In this document: piece by piece, positions 44,821 through 54,377 of the stretch
How the letters are laid out: each line of letters starts with the position of its first letter
Numbering within the stretch: the first letter of the stretch is position 1
IMG/VR virus record: IMGVR_UViG_3300036851_000550
Coordinates: 1 to 64,000 of that record
Source of the DNA: a virus
Strand: one strand, 5' to 3'
Length of the DNA: 64,000 nt
Program-made: the position numbers and the translations under genes
The notes under the pieces: generated by a model
Told to the model about the DNA's origin: nothing
The model's database searches: none
The model's input: only the letters and a program-made list of their open reading frames with translations

Positions 44821-45477
44821 TCAGGCCGGGCCGCCACCGGTGTCGACGCCACCGGAGGGCACGTCGACGTCAACATCCACATCGATGTCGTTGTCGTCGT
44901 CCACGCCGTCGTTGTCGTCGGGGTCCTCGACATCGACCCCGTCGCCCTCACAGGCCACGCCGTTGTTGTTGGCGTCGAGCTTGTGCGGGTCGTTGGCGTC
45001 CTGGTTGAGCACGGTCTGCGCCGAGGTGCCGTCCGGACGCGGGAAGTCACCGCAGTCCAGGTCGACGAAGTCGATCACGGGGGGAGCGGGCTCGGTCGTC
45101 GGCGCGGGCGTGGTGGTGGGCGCGGGGTCGTCCGCGGCGCACGCCTCGGTCTGGTCAGCCACAGAGGCCTCGAGAAGTGTCTGCTTGTCCGCGAGCTTGC
45201 GGTCGGCCTTCTCGATCTCGTCCCGCTTGTCCTCGATGGCCTGGAACGGCTTCGGCTCCGTGTTCTCCAGGACCACCAGCTGTGCGTTCAGCAGGTCGAC
45301 CTTGTCCTGCGCCTCGTCGCGGGCCTTCGTCGCCTTCGTGGCGGCCTTACCGGCCTCCGTGCACGCGGAGGTGCCTGGACCGGTGTCTCCCTCCTGCGCC
45401 AGCGCGGCAGGCGCTGCCAGGGCCAGGCCGATCCCCAGCGCCAGAACGGCGCCGGCTACAGCGAACTTCCTCTTCAT
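44821..45477 (-). CDS. Secreted Excalibur-domain protein with coiled coil
   Basis: 218 aa. Signal peptide 1-27 (ends ALAAPAALA), coiled coil about 40-105, Thr/Pro linker, Excalibur-like calcium motif 137-178 (CGDF..., LDANNNGVACE), then an Asp-rich tail. Expected outside the cell. It lies one base upstream of the sortase in the same operon, so the two may act together; it has no visible sorting signal. Confidence 0.82.
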   Translation of the reverse strand: MKRKFAVAGAVLALGIGLALAAPAALAQEGDTGPGTSACTEAGKAATKATKARDEAQDKVDLLNAQLVVLENTEPKPFQAIEDKRDEIEKADRKLADKQTLLEASVADQTEACAADDPAPTTTPAPTTEPAPPVIDFVDLDCGDFPRPDGTSAQTVLNQDANDPHKLDANNNGVACEGDGVDVEDPDDNDGVDDDNDIDVDVDVDVPSGGVDTGGGPA

Positions 45478-45499
45478 GGGTCTCCCTTTCGGGTTTCCG

Positions 45500-45523
45500 C
45501 CCGGGAGCCAGGTGGCTCCCGGG
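45500..45523 (-). terminator. Perfect 10-bp hairpin
   Basis: CCCGGGAGCC (45500-45509), loop AGGT, GGCTCCCGGG (45514-45523). It lies between the genes at 45528 and 45477. No U-run on the minus strand, so attenuation or RNA processing is as likely as full termination. Confidence 0.55.
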
Positions 45524-45527
45524 ATGT

Positions 45528-45803
45528 CTATGGCCGAGTTGGCCGGTACGCGCGGTGCGGGCCGGAGCCGACCACCGCCTCGATGCCCGCCAGGCGTTCT
45601 CCGTGCCTGGTCTGGACCGTGCGCAGCTCGCGGACCTCGGTCTCGATCCGATTCACGGCGTCCGCCATGGACGAGCCGCCGTTCGCGGTGACCGCGCTGA
45701 CCACGCTGTCCTGCTTCTTCCGGGCCCGGACCATCTCGACGAGCACGCCCGACATCACCAGGCCGACCGCGGTCACCACGGCCACCATCACCGGCTCGGT
45801 CAC
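45528..45803 (-). CDS. Holin-like protein (DUF2746-like)
   Basis: 91 aa. One N-terminal transmembrane helix (about 4-24), a basic linker (RARKKQD), then a coiled coil (AVNRIETEVRELRTVQTRHG). This matches the plan of small actinophage membrane proteins called DUF2746 or holin-like. Confidence 0.7.
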   Translation of the reverse strand: MTEPVMVAVVTAVGLVMSGVLVEMVRARKKQDSVVSAVTANGGSSMADAVNRIETEVRELRTVQTRHGERLAGIEAVVGSGPHRAYRPTRP

Positions 45804-45805
45804 GG

Positions 45806-46369
45806 CTAACGACCCGCGAGGCTGGGCGGGCCGGGGAGTCCCGGCTTCACCAGGCCTTCGAGCGTCACTCCATCACGGAAGATCATCAGCTCTACCCCCT
45901 GGTCGGTGAACAGAACGGGCTGCAGCTCGGTCTGGAACTCGGACTCATCGCCCTCGGGGCGCGGGTTCTCGTCGTCGGCGTCCGGCACGTAGGCCACCCA
46001 GATGACGACCACCGCCCACCCGACGATCGGCTCCTCCCAGTCGTCTCCGTGCTCGTTGGACAGCCGCGCGAGCCAGCCGCTCGAGTCCGGGGCGAAGTGC
46101 AGGACAGATCCGACAGTGGGCCTCACGTCATCGACTCCTTGGTTGAGGTCTGGTGCGACGGCCGGCAGCTCGAGGACGACCGGGCCAGCCCCGAACTGCT
46201 GGACCTGGGCCATGAGCTGCTCGGCGATCGCCTGGCCGAAGTCGACCGCCGCGGAGCCTCGCGTCCTGGGGGGCAGGAAGCCCAGGCCCATCTGCGGTGC
46301 GCGGATGGTTCTGGGCATGCGGGAGCTCCGCGGCGGCCGAGGGTTCGGTATCCGCGGTGGGTGGGGCAT
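45806..46369 (-). CDS. Hypothetical late protein with internal start
   Basis: Up to 187 aa; ATG 46318 would give 170. At 46126 a GTG preceded by CAACCAAGGAGTCGATGAC, the phage's unit-start leader, lies in frame and would give 106 aa with an acidic, beta-rich domain. Either a shorter gene with a long untranslated leader or two nested products. No family recognised. Confidence 0.6.
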   Translation of the reverse strand: MPHPPRIPNPRPPRSSRMPRTIRAPQMGLGFLPPRTRGSAAVDFGQAIAEQLMAQVQQFGAGPVVLELPAVAPDLNQGVDDVRPTVGSVLHFAPDSSGWLARLSNEHGDDWEEPIVGWAVVVIWVAYVPDADDENPRPEGDESEFQTELQPVLFTDQGVELMIFRDGVTLEGLVKPGLPGPPSLAGR

Positions 46370-46372
46370 CGG

Positions 46373-47326
46373 CTACTTGGTGTAGGTGACCCGGATGTAG
46401 GGCCGCCGGTCCAGGTTGTCGACCCCGGCGAACTTCGTCTGCGCGTTCAGGATCGGCGAGCAGACGTGCATCGCGTTGTCGCCGCCGATGATGTCGTCCA
46501 GGAAGTCGCCGAGGATGTCGACCTCGTGGAACTGACCGGTCGGGAAGTCGTCGTCGAATCCGTACTCGATGCTGCCGGCGCCCAGCGTCCCGGGCGGAGT
46601 GGTGGCGGTGGATCCCTCGAAGCCCAGCGAGCCGTTGGTCTCCTGGGTGGAGTCGCACCACATGCCGAGCACCGCGGACTGGATGGTGGCTCCGGTCATC
46701 TCCGTCCGGATGTCCGCGCCGTCGAAGATGACGATCGACCGCGTGTTGCCCTTGCCGTCGCCCCAGTTGCCCCGCCAGGCCAGCTCGTCGTCGGCGAACG
46801 GGTTGCTGGATCCGTCGTAGGACTGCGAGTCCGTAGCGCGCCAGGTGGTGGTCCGCTGGAAGGTGCCGGACGGGTTGCCGGTGCCGCCGCTGTTCATGGC
46901 CGCACCGAGCGCGCCGACGTCCATCGCGTAGAGGTTCCAGCCGCCGCTGTTCACGAACGTCAGGTTGGTGCCGCTGGGGACCTCACGGGACTGCAGCGCG
47001 AAGGTCACGGTCGCGGTGTCGAACGGGTCCTCGCTGAGCGCGAACAGCACGCCGGGGGAGATCATCCCGTAGTTGTCGATGGTGAGCCGGCCAGCGCCGA
47101 GGTCGGTGGGGCCGTTGCCGAGCGAGTCGGTGACCACCCACTTGTACTCGAGGTCGTTCGCCAGGCCGCTGGCGTTGTCGCAGCGCAGCGGGGTGGTGCT
47201 GATGAAGTAGAGCCGGCCGCCCTCTGCGGGGAACCGGAACCACCCGGTGCCGGTGAAGGTGTTGTCGCCCGGTGCGGGCGGGGTGCCGAAGGTGCCGTGG
47301 AAGCCGACGAGGTCTCCGGATGCCAT
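46373..47326 (-). CDS. Minor tail protein
   Basis: 317 aa, beta-rich, Gly/Thr/Asn-rich, with no transmembrane or signal segments, in the position of tail tip genes. GWNLYAMDVGALGAAMNSGG and the final RRPYIRVTYTK resemble tail-associated carbohydrate-binding domains. Family uncertain. Confidence 0.72.
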   Translation of the reverse strand: MASGDLVGFHGTFGTPPAPGDNTFTGTGWFRFPAEGGRLYFISTTPLRCDNASGLANDLEYKWVVTDSLGNGPTDLGAGRLTIDNYGMISPGVLFALSEDPFDTATVTFALQSREVPSGTNLTFVNSGGWNLYAMDVGALGAAMNSGGTGNPSGTFQRTTTWRATDSQSYDGSSNPFADDELAWRGNWGDGKGNTRSIVIFDGADIRTEMTGATIQSAVLGMWCDSTQETNGSLGFEGSTATTPPGTLGAGSIEYGFDDDFPTGQFHEVDILGDFLDDIIGGDNAMHVCSPILNAQTKFAGVDNLDRRPYIRVTYTK

Positions 47327-47343
47327 GTTCTTGATCTCCTAGG

Positions 47344-47916
47344 TCACTGAGTGCCGAGCCAGCGCGCGGCGAAGAATGTCTGGGTGTCGTTGCCGTTGTT
47401 GACGTTCAGCGAGGTACCGCTCCTGTTGCGTACCACAGCGGTGACGTAGTCCCCCGCGGTGAAGAAGTGCTGCAGGTAGATGTGGTTCACCTGCGGGGCA
47501 ATGGTGTCGCTGGGCGCCACGTTCAGTGCGTCCGAACCGAGCTCGTCGGCGGTGCCCATCGTGACGCTGGTGCCGTGGTTCTTCTGGACGGTGGCGAACC
47601 GCGTAGCGGCGTTGGAGTCGTTCAGCGGCTGCCAGTCGATGTGCAGGATCACCTCGTAGACCCCGGACGTGGTGAACGTGATCCGCTCGGGGCTCACCGA
47701 CGGGCTGTGCATGCCGTCGGTGTCGAACGACTCCGAGTTCCAGGTCAACAGGACCTCTCCGGAGGAGGTGTCGAGCGAGACCCCAACGGTGTCGTATACC
47801 AGCACCCGCGGGCGGTTGAGCAGGAACTGCTGGGCGTCCCGCAGGACACCGTTGAACGCCACGGCGGTGACGGTATCGCCGGTGGCCCAGGTCCGTTGGG
47901 CCGGAATGGTGGCCAT
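47344..47916 (-). CDS. Fibre-like tail protein, paralogue A
   Basis: 190 aa. N-terminus TWATGDTVTAVAFNGVLRDA, then a beta domain (RITFTTSGVYEVILHIDWQP) of C1q/jelly-roll look, ending FFAARWLGTQ. It shares this layout with the next two genes. Likely a receptor-binding subunit. Confidence 0.75.
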   Translation of the reverse strand: MATIPAQRTWATGDTVTAVAFNGVLRDAQQFLLNRPRVLVYDTVGVSLDTSSGEVLLTWNSESFDTDGMHSPSVSPERITFTTSGVYEVILHIDWQPLNDSNAATRFATVQKNHGTSVTMGTADELGSDALNVAPSDTIAPQVNHIYLQHFFTAGDYVTAVVRNRSGTSLNVNNGNDTQTFFAARWLGTQ

Positions 47917-48471
47917 CTACAGGCTCCCGATCCAACGAACGGACAGCCAGGTCCGAAGGTCCGTGGACGACATCATCGCGTCCAAGTTGCCGGCGCTGGT
48001 CTGGCGGCAGTACAAGAGCGTTTGGTCTCCGATTTCCAGCTCGACGTAGGTGGCGAGCTGCAGCGCGGTCTGGGTGGTCCCGGTGCCCCCGGGCAGGTTC
48101 GCGTTCCGCTGCCCGCTGCGGCAGAACGCGGGGGTCAGCACCCCGTTGCGGACGACGTCCAGCGACAGCCCACGCACCCCGGTGGAGTTGTCCGCGAACA
48201 TCACCTGCGCGGTGATGGCGTAGCACCCCGGGGTCTTGATGGTGACGGTCGTGCCGCCCGAGTGCATGTCGTCGTGATCGACTAGGGGGACGTTCCAACT
48301 CAGCGCGGTCCAGTCGGTGTTGTTGATGGACTGGCCAGATGACCCGGTCAGCAGCGCCCACGGCGAGTCTTCGCCGATGAAGAACTCGATCGCGTCCCGG
48401 ATGTGGGTGTTGAGCTGGGAGAACGTGGCGAGCTCGCCGGGAGACCAGGTCCTCGGCACGGGTGCCGGCAT
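47917..48471 (-). CDS. Fibre-like tail protein, paralogue B
   Basis: 184 aa. TWSPGELATFSQLNTHIRDA, central VTIKTPGCYAITAQVMF, end WLSVRWIGSL: the same plan as paralogues A and C with divergent middle, as in receptor-binding domains under selection. Confidence 0.75.
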   Translation of the reverse strand: MPAPVPRTWSPGELATFSQLNTHIRDAIEFFIGEDSPWALLTGSSGQSINNTDWTALSWNVPLVDHDDMHSGGTTVTIKTPGCYAITAQVMFADNSTGVRGLSLDVVRNGVLTPAFCRSGQRNANLPGGTGTTQTALQLATYVELEIGDQTLLYCRQTSAGNLDAMMSSTDLRTWLSVRWIGSL

Positions 48472-48484
48472 GGGCGTGACCTCC

Positions 48485-49081
48485 TTAGGGAGCGATCCAG
48501 ACCATGCCGAAGAAGCACGATCGGACGTTGTTGCTGTCGGGGATGTTCCAGAACTCGCAGTTGGAGTTGTCGCCGTTCAGGGCGAACGCCTCCACGTATT
48601 CACCGGCGTTGAGGTGCACGAACCCGGTGCAGCTGGCCATACTGCTGCCCGTGTCGCCCAAGAGGGCGAACTCGGAGGCGGCCCGCCGGTCCGAGCACAC
48701 CTCGTCACCGTTGCCCGCGGTCCCACCGGCGTTCTTCTCGACTGCGATCGAGCGCCCACCCTGCATGAAGCCGTCCGGGATGAAGAGGAGCACCTCCCAG
48801 CGCGAGGACAGCCAGACCTGGTAGTAGCCCGCGGTCACCGCGATCAGCCGAGAGTTGTTCGTGCTGTCGTCGTGCATGCCGGCCTCGGTCTCGGTCACCG
48901 TGGTGTCCCACTGCAGCCGGGTCCAGACGTTCTCGAGCAGGTCCGGGTTGCTCGAATGGCGCACGAGCACCCGCTGCGGGCCGTTGCAGAAGTTCGTCGC
49001 ATCCCTGATGTCGGTGTTGAAGTCGGCCGCGGTGGGGACGTCGTTCAGCGCCCAGGTCTGGGGGTTGGGGACGGTCGCCAT
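48485..49081 (-). CDS. Fibre-like tail protein, paralogue C
   Basis: 198 aa. TWALNDVPTAADFNTDIRDA, central LIAVTAGYYQVWLSSRW, end SCFFGMVWIAP. Third member of the tandem family; it has extra cysteines that might form disulfides. Confidence 0.75.
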   Translation of the reverse strand: MATVPNPQTWALNDVPTAADFNTDIRDATNFCNGPQRVLVRHSSNPDLLENVWTRLQWDTTVTETEAGMHDDSTNNSRLIAVTAGYYQVWLSSRWEVLLFIPDGFMQGGRSIAVEKNAGGTAGNGDEVCSDRRAASEFALLGDTGSSMASCTGFVHLNAGEYVEAFALNGDNSNCEFWNIPDSNNVRSCFFGMVWIAP

Positions 49082-49087
49082 CTCAGG

Positions 49088-52000
49088 TCACCCGAGGAAC
49101 GTGTCGACGTCGAGCGTGCTGGCACCCAAGATCCATCCAGTCTCTCCGGGGTAGGTCGTGAGCAGGAACGGCGCGAGGCTGAACGTGGTCTCCCAGCGGT
49201 TCGGCATGACCCGATGCGCGATCTGCTCGATGGAGCAGTCGAGCTCGATCGGCTCGCTGCTGCCGAACGGCCGGCGGCGCACGGTGACTCGGTCCCCGAT
49301 CTCCACGCCCAGCGCTACCGGCCACAGGTCCGGGTTGGCCGACGGGGCGATCGTGATCCGGGACAGCCGGAGCCGCGGCTGCGCGTAGTTCTCCAGCACC
49401 CAGTCGACTTCGGCCTCGCACTGCGACACCGACGCGACGCCGCTGGTCTTGTCCAGGTTGCGGGTGAAGTACGAGTCGATCGACGCCTGGTCGCGCTGCC
49501 GGGCCGACGCGTTGCCGCTCGAGGTCTTGCCGGCCGCTCGGGTGATCTTGACGTCGTTGTAGACGTACTTCGGGTCGTAGTCGATCTGGACGTCGGTCTC
49601 GTACGGGATCTCCCCGTTGGCCTCGTCCTCGCCGAAGACCCACTTCGTGGTCTGGTTGAAGCGGTTCGCGCGGTCGATGAACCGGAAGTTGCCCGAGCTG
49701 TCGGCGAAGACGATGCCGTTCTCCCAGTTCGCCACGTCCTGCACCGCGGCCAACAAGCTCTGGTTAGCGATGGTGTTCGCCGCGCCGAGCAGCGACAGCC
49801 CCTCATCGATCGCCCGACCGCCGGTCCAGCCGGCGTAGTTGAGCAGCCGGGACATCCGGGCGCCGCTCTTCTCCGGGAAGCCGAACAGCCCGGAGTTGGC
49901 CCGCACCGCGATGCGTCGAGTGTCCGCCACGGCCAGCTCGTACACCGCGGCGTGGGCGAAGTCGCCGACCGCGAAGTTCTGGTTGGGGAACTCGTCGGCC
50001 AGTCCGCCGATGTAGATCCGATCGATAGTGCTCGCCGGGACCGACGGCAGGACGCTGTTGATCTGCTGCACGCCGTCGATCCACAGCTGGATCGTGGTGG
50101 CGGTCAGGTGCAGCACGTAGTGGTGCCACTCGCCGTCGTTGCGCCCGGACACCCCGGAGTTGAAGCCCTGCGCGACCCCCGCCGCGGAGTAGACGTTGAC
50201 CGCGACCGAGCCCGAGGCCGAGTCCATGTAGAGCAACGCGACCCGCCGCAGCGGCTCCGAGCCGAAGCCGCTGGCCTTCAGCCCGATCAGCCCGTAGTCC
50301 TGACCGACAGTGGTCTCGGAGATCTTCGCCCAGGTCTCGACGAGGATCCCGTTCGGCGACAGCTGCGGCAGGGTCAGCTGGCCGACCAGGCAGGTGCCGT
50401 AGATGGAGTTCGGGGCGTCATCGGTGGCGGTGATGCTGCGGGTCTGGCGCCAGCAGGTCGACTCCTCGCCCTGCAGGTCCAGATCGGCGTTGAAGCTGCC
50501 GGTGCCGCCGCCGTTGGCCGATCTGGTGGCCACCAGCGCGTCGGTGGTGGTCTCGCTCTTGTTGGCCGCGGTGGTGGCCAGCGAACCGTCGTCGAGCGGC
50601 CAGTACGCGTGCGGCTCGTCGGCGAGGATCTCCGCGCCGAGCGTGCCCTCCAGCCGGGTGGCGGCCAGCGTGGCGAAACCGTCGACCCCCTCCAGCGGGC
50701 TGGTGCCGTACTCCTCGTCCCACATCTGCGGCCAGCGCTCGACGTACCCGGTGAACAGCGGGTACGTGGTGCCGTTCCACACCGCGCGGATCCGGTACGG
50801 GGTGAAGACCTTCACGTTAGGGCTGTAGATCGACAGAGAGTTGCTGGGGTCCAGCGCGCCGTCGTCGTTGCGCATCCGGACGTCGGCCTCGCCGGCCTCG
50901 GTGCGGGTGAGCTCGTAGTCCCGACCGCGGCGGGTGTTGAAGCTCAGCGCCCGGGTGGTGACGTTGGTCCAGGTCGGGACCAAGTCCGGGTCGTTCGGGT
51001 CGTCCCCGAACCCGATCTGGTGGGTCATCGCCGGCCAGTTCGGGTTGACGTTGGTCGTGACCGGCGCGCCCTCCTTGAGCGCGATCATGGACCACACCGA
51101 GTTGGCGTCGGGAGCGACCGTCCAGGTGGTGGAGTACGCCGTCGCGACACCGACCACGCGGTACGCGCAGCGCATCATCACGTCGTCCTCGGGGACCGTG
51201 TTCGCGTCCGACGTGATCAAGCCGAGGTCGGTGAAGCTGTTCGGCGTGGTGTGGGTGAGCGTCCGGTCCGAGAAGCCGGTGGCCGCCGCTCCCACGATCA
51301 GATCGTTGGCGACCGAAGTGGTCACCGTCGCGACGATGGCGGAGTCGTCGTTGTCGTCGGCGCTGATCGAGGCGTCTACCGTGCTGACGTTGGTGACCCC
51401 GGAGGCCTCCAGGATCTGCAGCGCCATCGAATCGCAGGTCTCGGTGGCCGTCGCCGTGATCTGCCGGACCGCCGCAGCGTTCGCGCAGTACCAGACCGAC
51501 AGCCGCACCGCGCTCTCCGGTGTGCCGGGGAACCCGGCCACGAAGTCGGTGCCGTCCGGGACCTCGATCCAGGCGTTGTGCGCGTCGTCGATGACCGAGG
51601 AGATCTTGCACGCGGTGCCGTCGTCCGAGCCGGCCGAGTTGGCCGCCACGTACGCGACGAGCGCGTTGCTCGCCGTGCTCCAGTACGGCGTCATGACGCT
51701 GGGCAAGCCGGTGGAGGTGGCCTGGCCGGTCGGCGAGGACAGCGCGAACGCCACCGCCACGTAGGGGACGTTGCCGGCGGTCGAGTTGACCGTTCCGGTA
51801 GGGCCCGCTGGTCCAGTCTGCTGGGACTGCACCGACAGGCTGTTGGCGGCGTTCGCCACGGTGTCCTGGTGCTCGGTGTAGTCGACCGCCGTGGAGTGCG
51901 CAGCTCCGCCGCTCTCCGATGCCCAGGCCCGGATCAGCCGGTTGGTCGCCACGGCCATGGTGATCGTCGGCGAGACCTGGGTGGCGCTCGTCCCGGTGTT

Positions 52001-52375
52001 GAACGTGGGCTCGACGTCCCACAGGAACTCGCCCCCGCGGGTGTCCCAGTTCGGGATCACCAGGACGACGACGTTGCCGTCCCCGTCGCCGCCGAAGGTC
52101 CAGCTGGCCGGCTCGTTACTGGCGGTCCGGTACCAGACCTTCATCCGGCCGAACGTCGCGTCGCCACCGGAGCCCCGCAGCTCCCACGCGAACCCGGTGG
52201 CGGACGGCGCGGTCATCGCCGCCGCAGTGCCGTCGCTCTGGGACTGGATCCCGATCAACAGCTCGCCGTTCACGCACCCCGGGTTGATCACTACCCGGTT
52301 AGCGGCGCCGATGCCGTCGTCGGCGGCCGAGAGCCGGACCTGAGGCGATGTGCGAGCGATGACCGCTGCGGGCAC
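49088..52375 (-). CDS. Large minor tail protein with LamG-like domain
   Basis: 1095 aa, GTG start. The N-terminal 430 residues are Ser/Thr/Ala-rich beta repeats. The middle (about 620-800) is a concanavalin/LamG-type fold (WHHYVLHLTATTIQLWIDGV). The C-terminal part (VTRAAGKT...QASIDSYFTRNLDKTSGV) is typical of tail tip or Dit/Tal-like proteins. Probably binds cell wall sugars. Confidence 0.82.
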   Translation of the reverse strand: MPAAVIARTSPQVRLSAADDGIGAANRVVINPGCVNGELLIGIQSQSDGTAAAMTAPSATGFAWELRGSGGDATFGRMKVWYRTASNEPASWTFGGDGDGNVVVLVIPNWDTRGGEFLWDVEPTFNTGTSATQVSPTITMAVATNRLIRAWASESGGAAHSTAVDYTEHQDTVANAANSLSVQSQQTGPAGPTGTVNSTAGNVPYVAVAFALSSPTGQATSTGLPSVMTPYWSTASNALVAYVAANSAGSDDGTACKISSVIDDAHNAWIEVPDGTDFVAGFPGTPESAVRLSVWYCANAAAVRQITATATETCDSMALQILEASGVTNVSTVDASISADDNDDSAIVATVTTSVANDLIVGAAATGFSDRTLTHTTPNSFTDLGLITSDANTVPEDDVMMRCAYRVVGVATAYSTTWTVAPDANSVWSMIALKEGAPVTTNVNPNWPAMTHQIGFGDDPNDPDLVPTWTNVTTRALSFNTRRGRDYELTRTEAGEADVRMRNDDGALDPSNSLSIYSPNVKVFTPYRIRAVWNGTTYPLFTGYVERWPQMWDEEYGTSPLEGVDGFATLAATRLEGTLGAEILADEPHAYWPLDDGSLATTAANKSETTTDALVATRSANGGGTGSFNADLDLQGEESTCWRQTRSITATDDAPNSIYGTCLVGQLTLPQLSPNGILVETWAKISETTVGQDYGLIGLKASGFGSEPLRRVALLYMDSASGSVAVNVYSAAGVAQGFNSGVSGRNDGEWHHYVLHLTATTIQLWIDGVQQINSVLPSVPASTIDRIYIGGLADEFPNQNFAVGDFAHAAVYELAVADTRRIAVRANSGLFGFPEKSGARMSRLLNYAGWTGGRAIDEGLSLLGAANTIANQSLLAAVQDVANWENGIVFADSSGNFRFIDRANRFNQTTKWVFGEDEANGEIPYETDVQIDYDPKYVYNDVKITRAAGKTSSGNASARQRDQASIDSYFTRNLDKTSGVASVSQCEAEVDWVLENYAQPRLRLSRITIAPSANPDLWPVALGVEIGDRVTVRRRPFGSSEPIELDCSIEQIAHRVMPNRWETTFSLAPFLLTTYPGETGWILGASTLDVDTFLG

Positions 52376-52376
52376 G

Positions 52377-54158
52377 TCAGGACCTCACCGAGGTGGCCAG
52401 CGTCGAGCCGGCGTTGCGGGATTCCTTGCGCAAGGCGGCCTCCTGGATCGCGGCCTGCAGCTCGCGCTCGCTGATCACCGAGCCCTGCACGGTGACGTAG
52501 ATGTTCTGGACGGACCCGCCGCCGCCGGACATCGGGATCACCGGCGTGCCGGAGGCTCCCGGGGCGGCCGGCATCATCGGCATGGCCACCGAGTTGGCCA
52601 GCTGCTGCGCCGCGGCCGTGACGAGACCGGTCGATGAGGCGATCCCCTCGGCGAACATCTCGCCCAGCTTCCGGCCGCGCGCGTCCGGTGAGCCGTCGCC
52701 GGACAGCGGACCCTCCTCGGCCGGCGAGCGCGGCAGGAACATCGCGATCGCGGCGACCAGGCCAGCGACGATGCCCATCAGTGGGCTGATCATGAAGCCC
52801 AGCCCGGCGATGATGCCGACCACGAGGGCCCGCCCCGCGTTGAACCCGGCATCGCCGAACAGGCCGGTCAGCCCGAGGACGCCGTCGGTGATCGCGGAGA
52901 CCGCGTTCAGCACCGCGCCGACCGCCGTCACCACGAACGTCGTGATCTCGCCGAAGATCTGGCCGACCATCCGGGCGGCCGGGATGATCGCCTCCAGGCC
53001 CATGATCAGCGCCTCGGACCAGGTCACGTCGCCGAGCACACCGATCAGGGGCGCGATGCCCTCGATGAAGCCGCCGATGAAGGCCGAAGCCACCCGGGCC
53101 ACCGAGACCAGCACCATGCCCAGCTGCGGGATGAATACCGACAGCGACTCCCACAGCGGCATCAGGTGCTGGTTGGTCTCGATCACGACCTGCAGCAGGC
53201 CTTCGAGCACCGGGCCCAGCCCGGTGAACATCGCCTGGACGAACGGGCCGAGGTGGACCAGCTCGTCGATCATGCCGCGGAGCTGCGGACCGATCCCGTC
53301 GAGCAGCGCGACGAGCCCCAGACCAAGATTCTCGAGCGTGCCCCCGAAGTCCGCGAGGCTCGGGGTGATCTCTGCGATCACGTCCGCCCAAGCGATCTTG
53401 AGGGCATCCGAGACGACGGCCAGCGCGGTGAAGAAGGGCCCGGACAGCTGGGCCGCCGCCTCGATCACCGAGCCGAGCATCGAGAGCAGGTTGCCGATGA
53501 ACTCGCCGAAGGGCGGGAGGCCGTCCTTCAAGATCGTCGGACCGAACTCGATCACGGCCTGGTACATCTCGTCCCAGCCGGCCCGCATGTTGTCCGTGAA
53601 GGCGTCCCAGGCCGGAGCGATCTCGTTCAGGAAGTCCAGGGCGTTGTTGACCATGGACGGCATGCGCAGGATCAGGTCGGCGAACCAGTCCATGAAGGAC
53701 ACCGCGAGGTCCTCGAACACCGGCGCGAGCCGGTCGAAGACCTGTGTGATCGCCGGCTGCACGGAGTCGAACACCGTGCGCGTCCGCTCGGCCAGCCGCT
53801 CGAGCACCGGGACGTAGGACCGGGCGGCGTCGAGCATCCCCTTGCGCAGGTGCTCGCCGGTTTGCCCCCAGGCCTCCTGCACGGACTCCGCCTGGAAGGC
53901 GCTGACGACACCCAAGGTCATCAGCACACCGATCGAGGCCATGAAGGCGGTGGCGATGATGCCGGCGGTGAACAGCGAGACGGTGGCGAAGGTCGCCATG
54001 GCAACGGCGGCCGTCGAGAAGTGGTTGGCCACCCCGCCGATCTCGCGACCGAACAGCCGGGCCTCGCCGCGCGCATGCACCAGACCGGTGGTGAAGTCCG
54101 AGGTGTCCAGCGTCAGGCGGGTCCGCAGGTCAGGCATGTTGCTGGCACCGAGCGCCAT
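52377..54158 (-). CDS. Tape measure protein
   Basis: 593 aa. LRTRLTLDTSDFTTGLVHAR start, hydrophobic segments at about 48-90 and 400-475, helical body, and AIAMFLPRSPAEEGPLSG before a Ser/Gly C-terminus, all standard for siphovirus tape measures. It sets tail length; at 593 aa the tail would be fairly short. Preceded by ACAGGAGGTCCG. Confidence 0.9.
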   Translation of the reverse strand: MALGASNMPDLRTRLTLDTSDFTTGLVHARGEARLFGREIGGVANHFSTAAVAMATFATVSLFTAGIIATAFMASIGVLMTLGVVSAFQAESVQEAWGQTGEHLRKGMLDAARSYVPVLERLAERTRTVFDSVQPAITQVFDRLAPVFEDLAVSFMDWFADLILRMPSMVNNALDFLNEIAPAWDAFTDNMRAGWDEMYQAVIEFGPTILKDGLPPFGEFIGNLLSMLGSVIEAAAQLSGPFFTALAVVSDALKIAWADVIAEITPSLADFGGTLENLGLGLVALLDGIGPQLRGMIDELVHLGPFVQAMFTGLGPVLEGLLQVVIETNQHLMPLWESLSVFIPQLGMVLVSVARVASAFIGGFIEGIAPLIGVLGDVTWSEALIMGLEAIIPAARMVGQIFGEITTFVVTAVGAVLNAVSAITDGVLGLTGLFGDAGFNAGRALVVGIIAGLGFMISPLMGIVAGLVAAIAMFLPRSPAEEGPLSGDGSPDARGRKLGEMFAEGIASSTGLVTAAAQQLANSVAMPMMPAAPGASGTPVIPMSGGGGSVQNIYVTVQGSVISERELQAAIQEAALRKESRNAGSTLATSVRS

Positions 54159-54253
54159 CGGACCTCCTGTAGTTGATCGTCAAATGCGTGACCTGCGGGA
54201 ACACGCCGAATCGGGGCAGGCCGGCGTTGGCCGTCAAGTACCGTGATCAGTGC

Positions 54254-54278
54254 TGGCCACGCTTGAACCGCGTGGCCA
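54254..54278 (-). terminator. 9-bp hairpin in the tape measure leader
   Basis: TGGCCACGC (54254-54262), loop TTGAACC, GCGTGGCCA (54270-54278), perfect. It sits in the 219-bp gap (54159-54377) between the giant gp10-like gene and the tape measure gene. That gap has no convincing gene, only frames under 40 codons. Possible attenuator or processing site. Confidence 0.5.
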
Positions 54279-54377
54279 GAGCTGGTGGCATCCCGGCCTC
54301 ACCCGCGAGGGGCAGGCAGAGAATGCGAATGGACGTCCGACAAGCGACACGCGAACGGGGCCCTGCGCGACCAGCGC

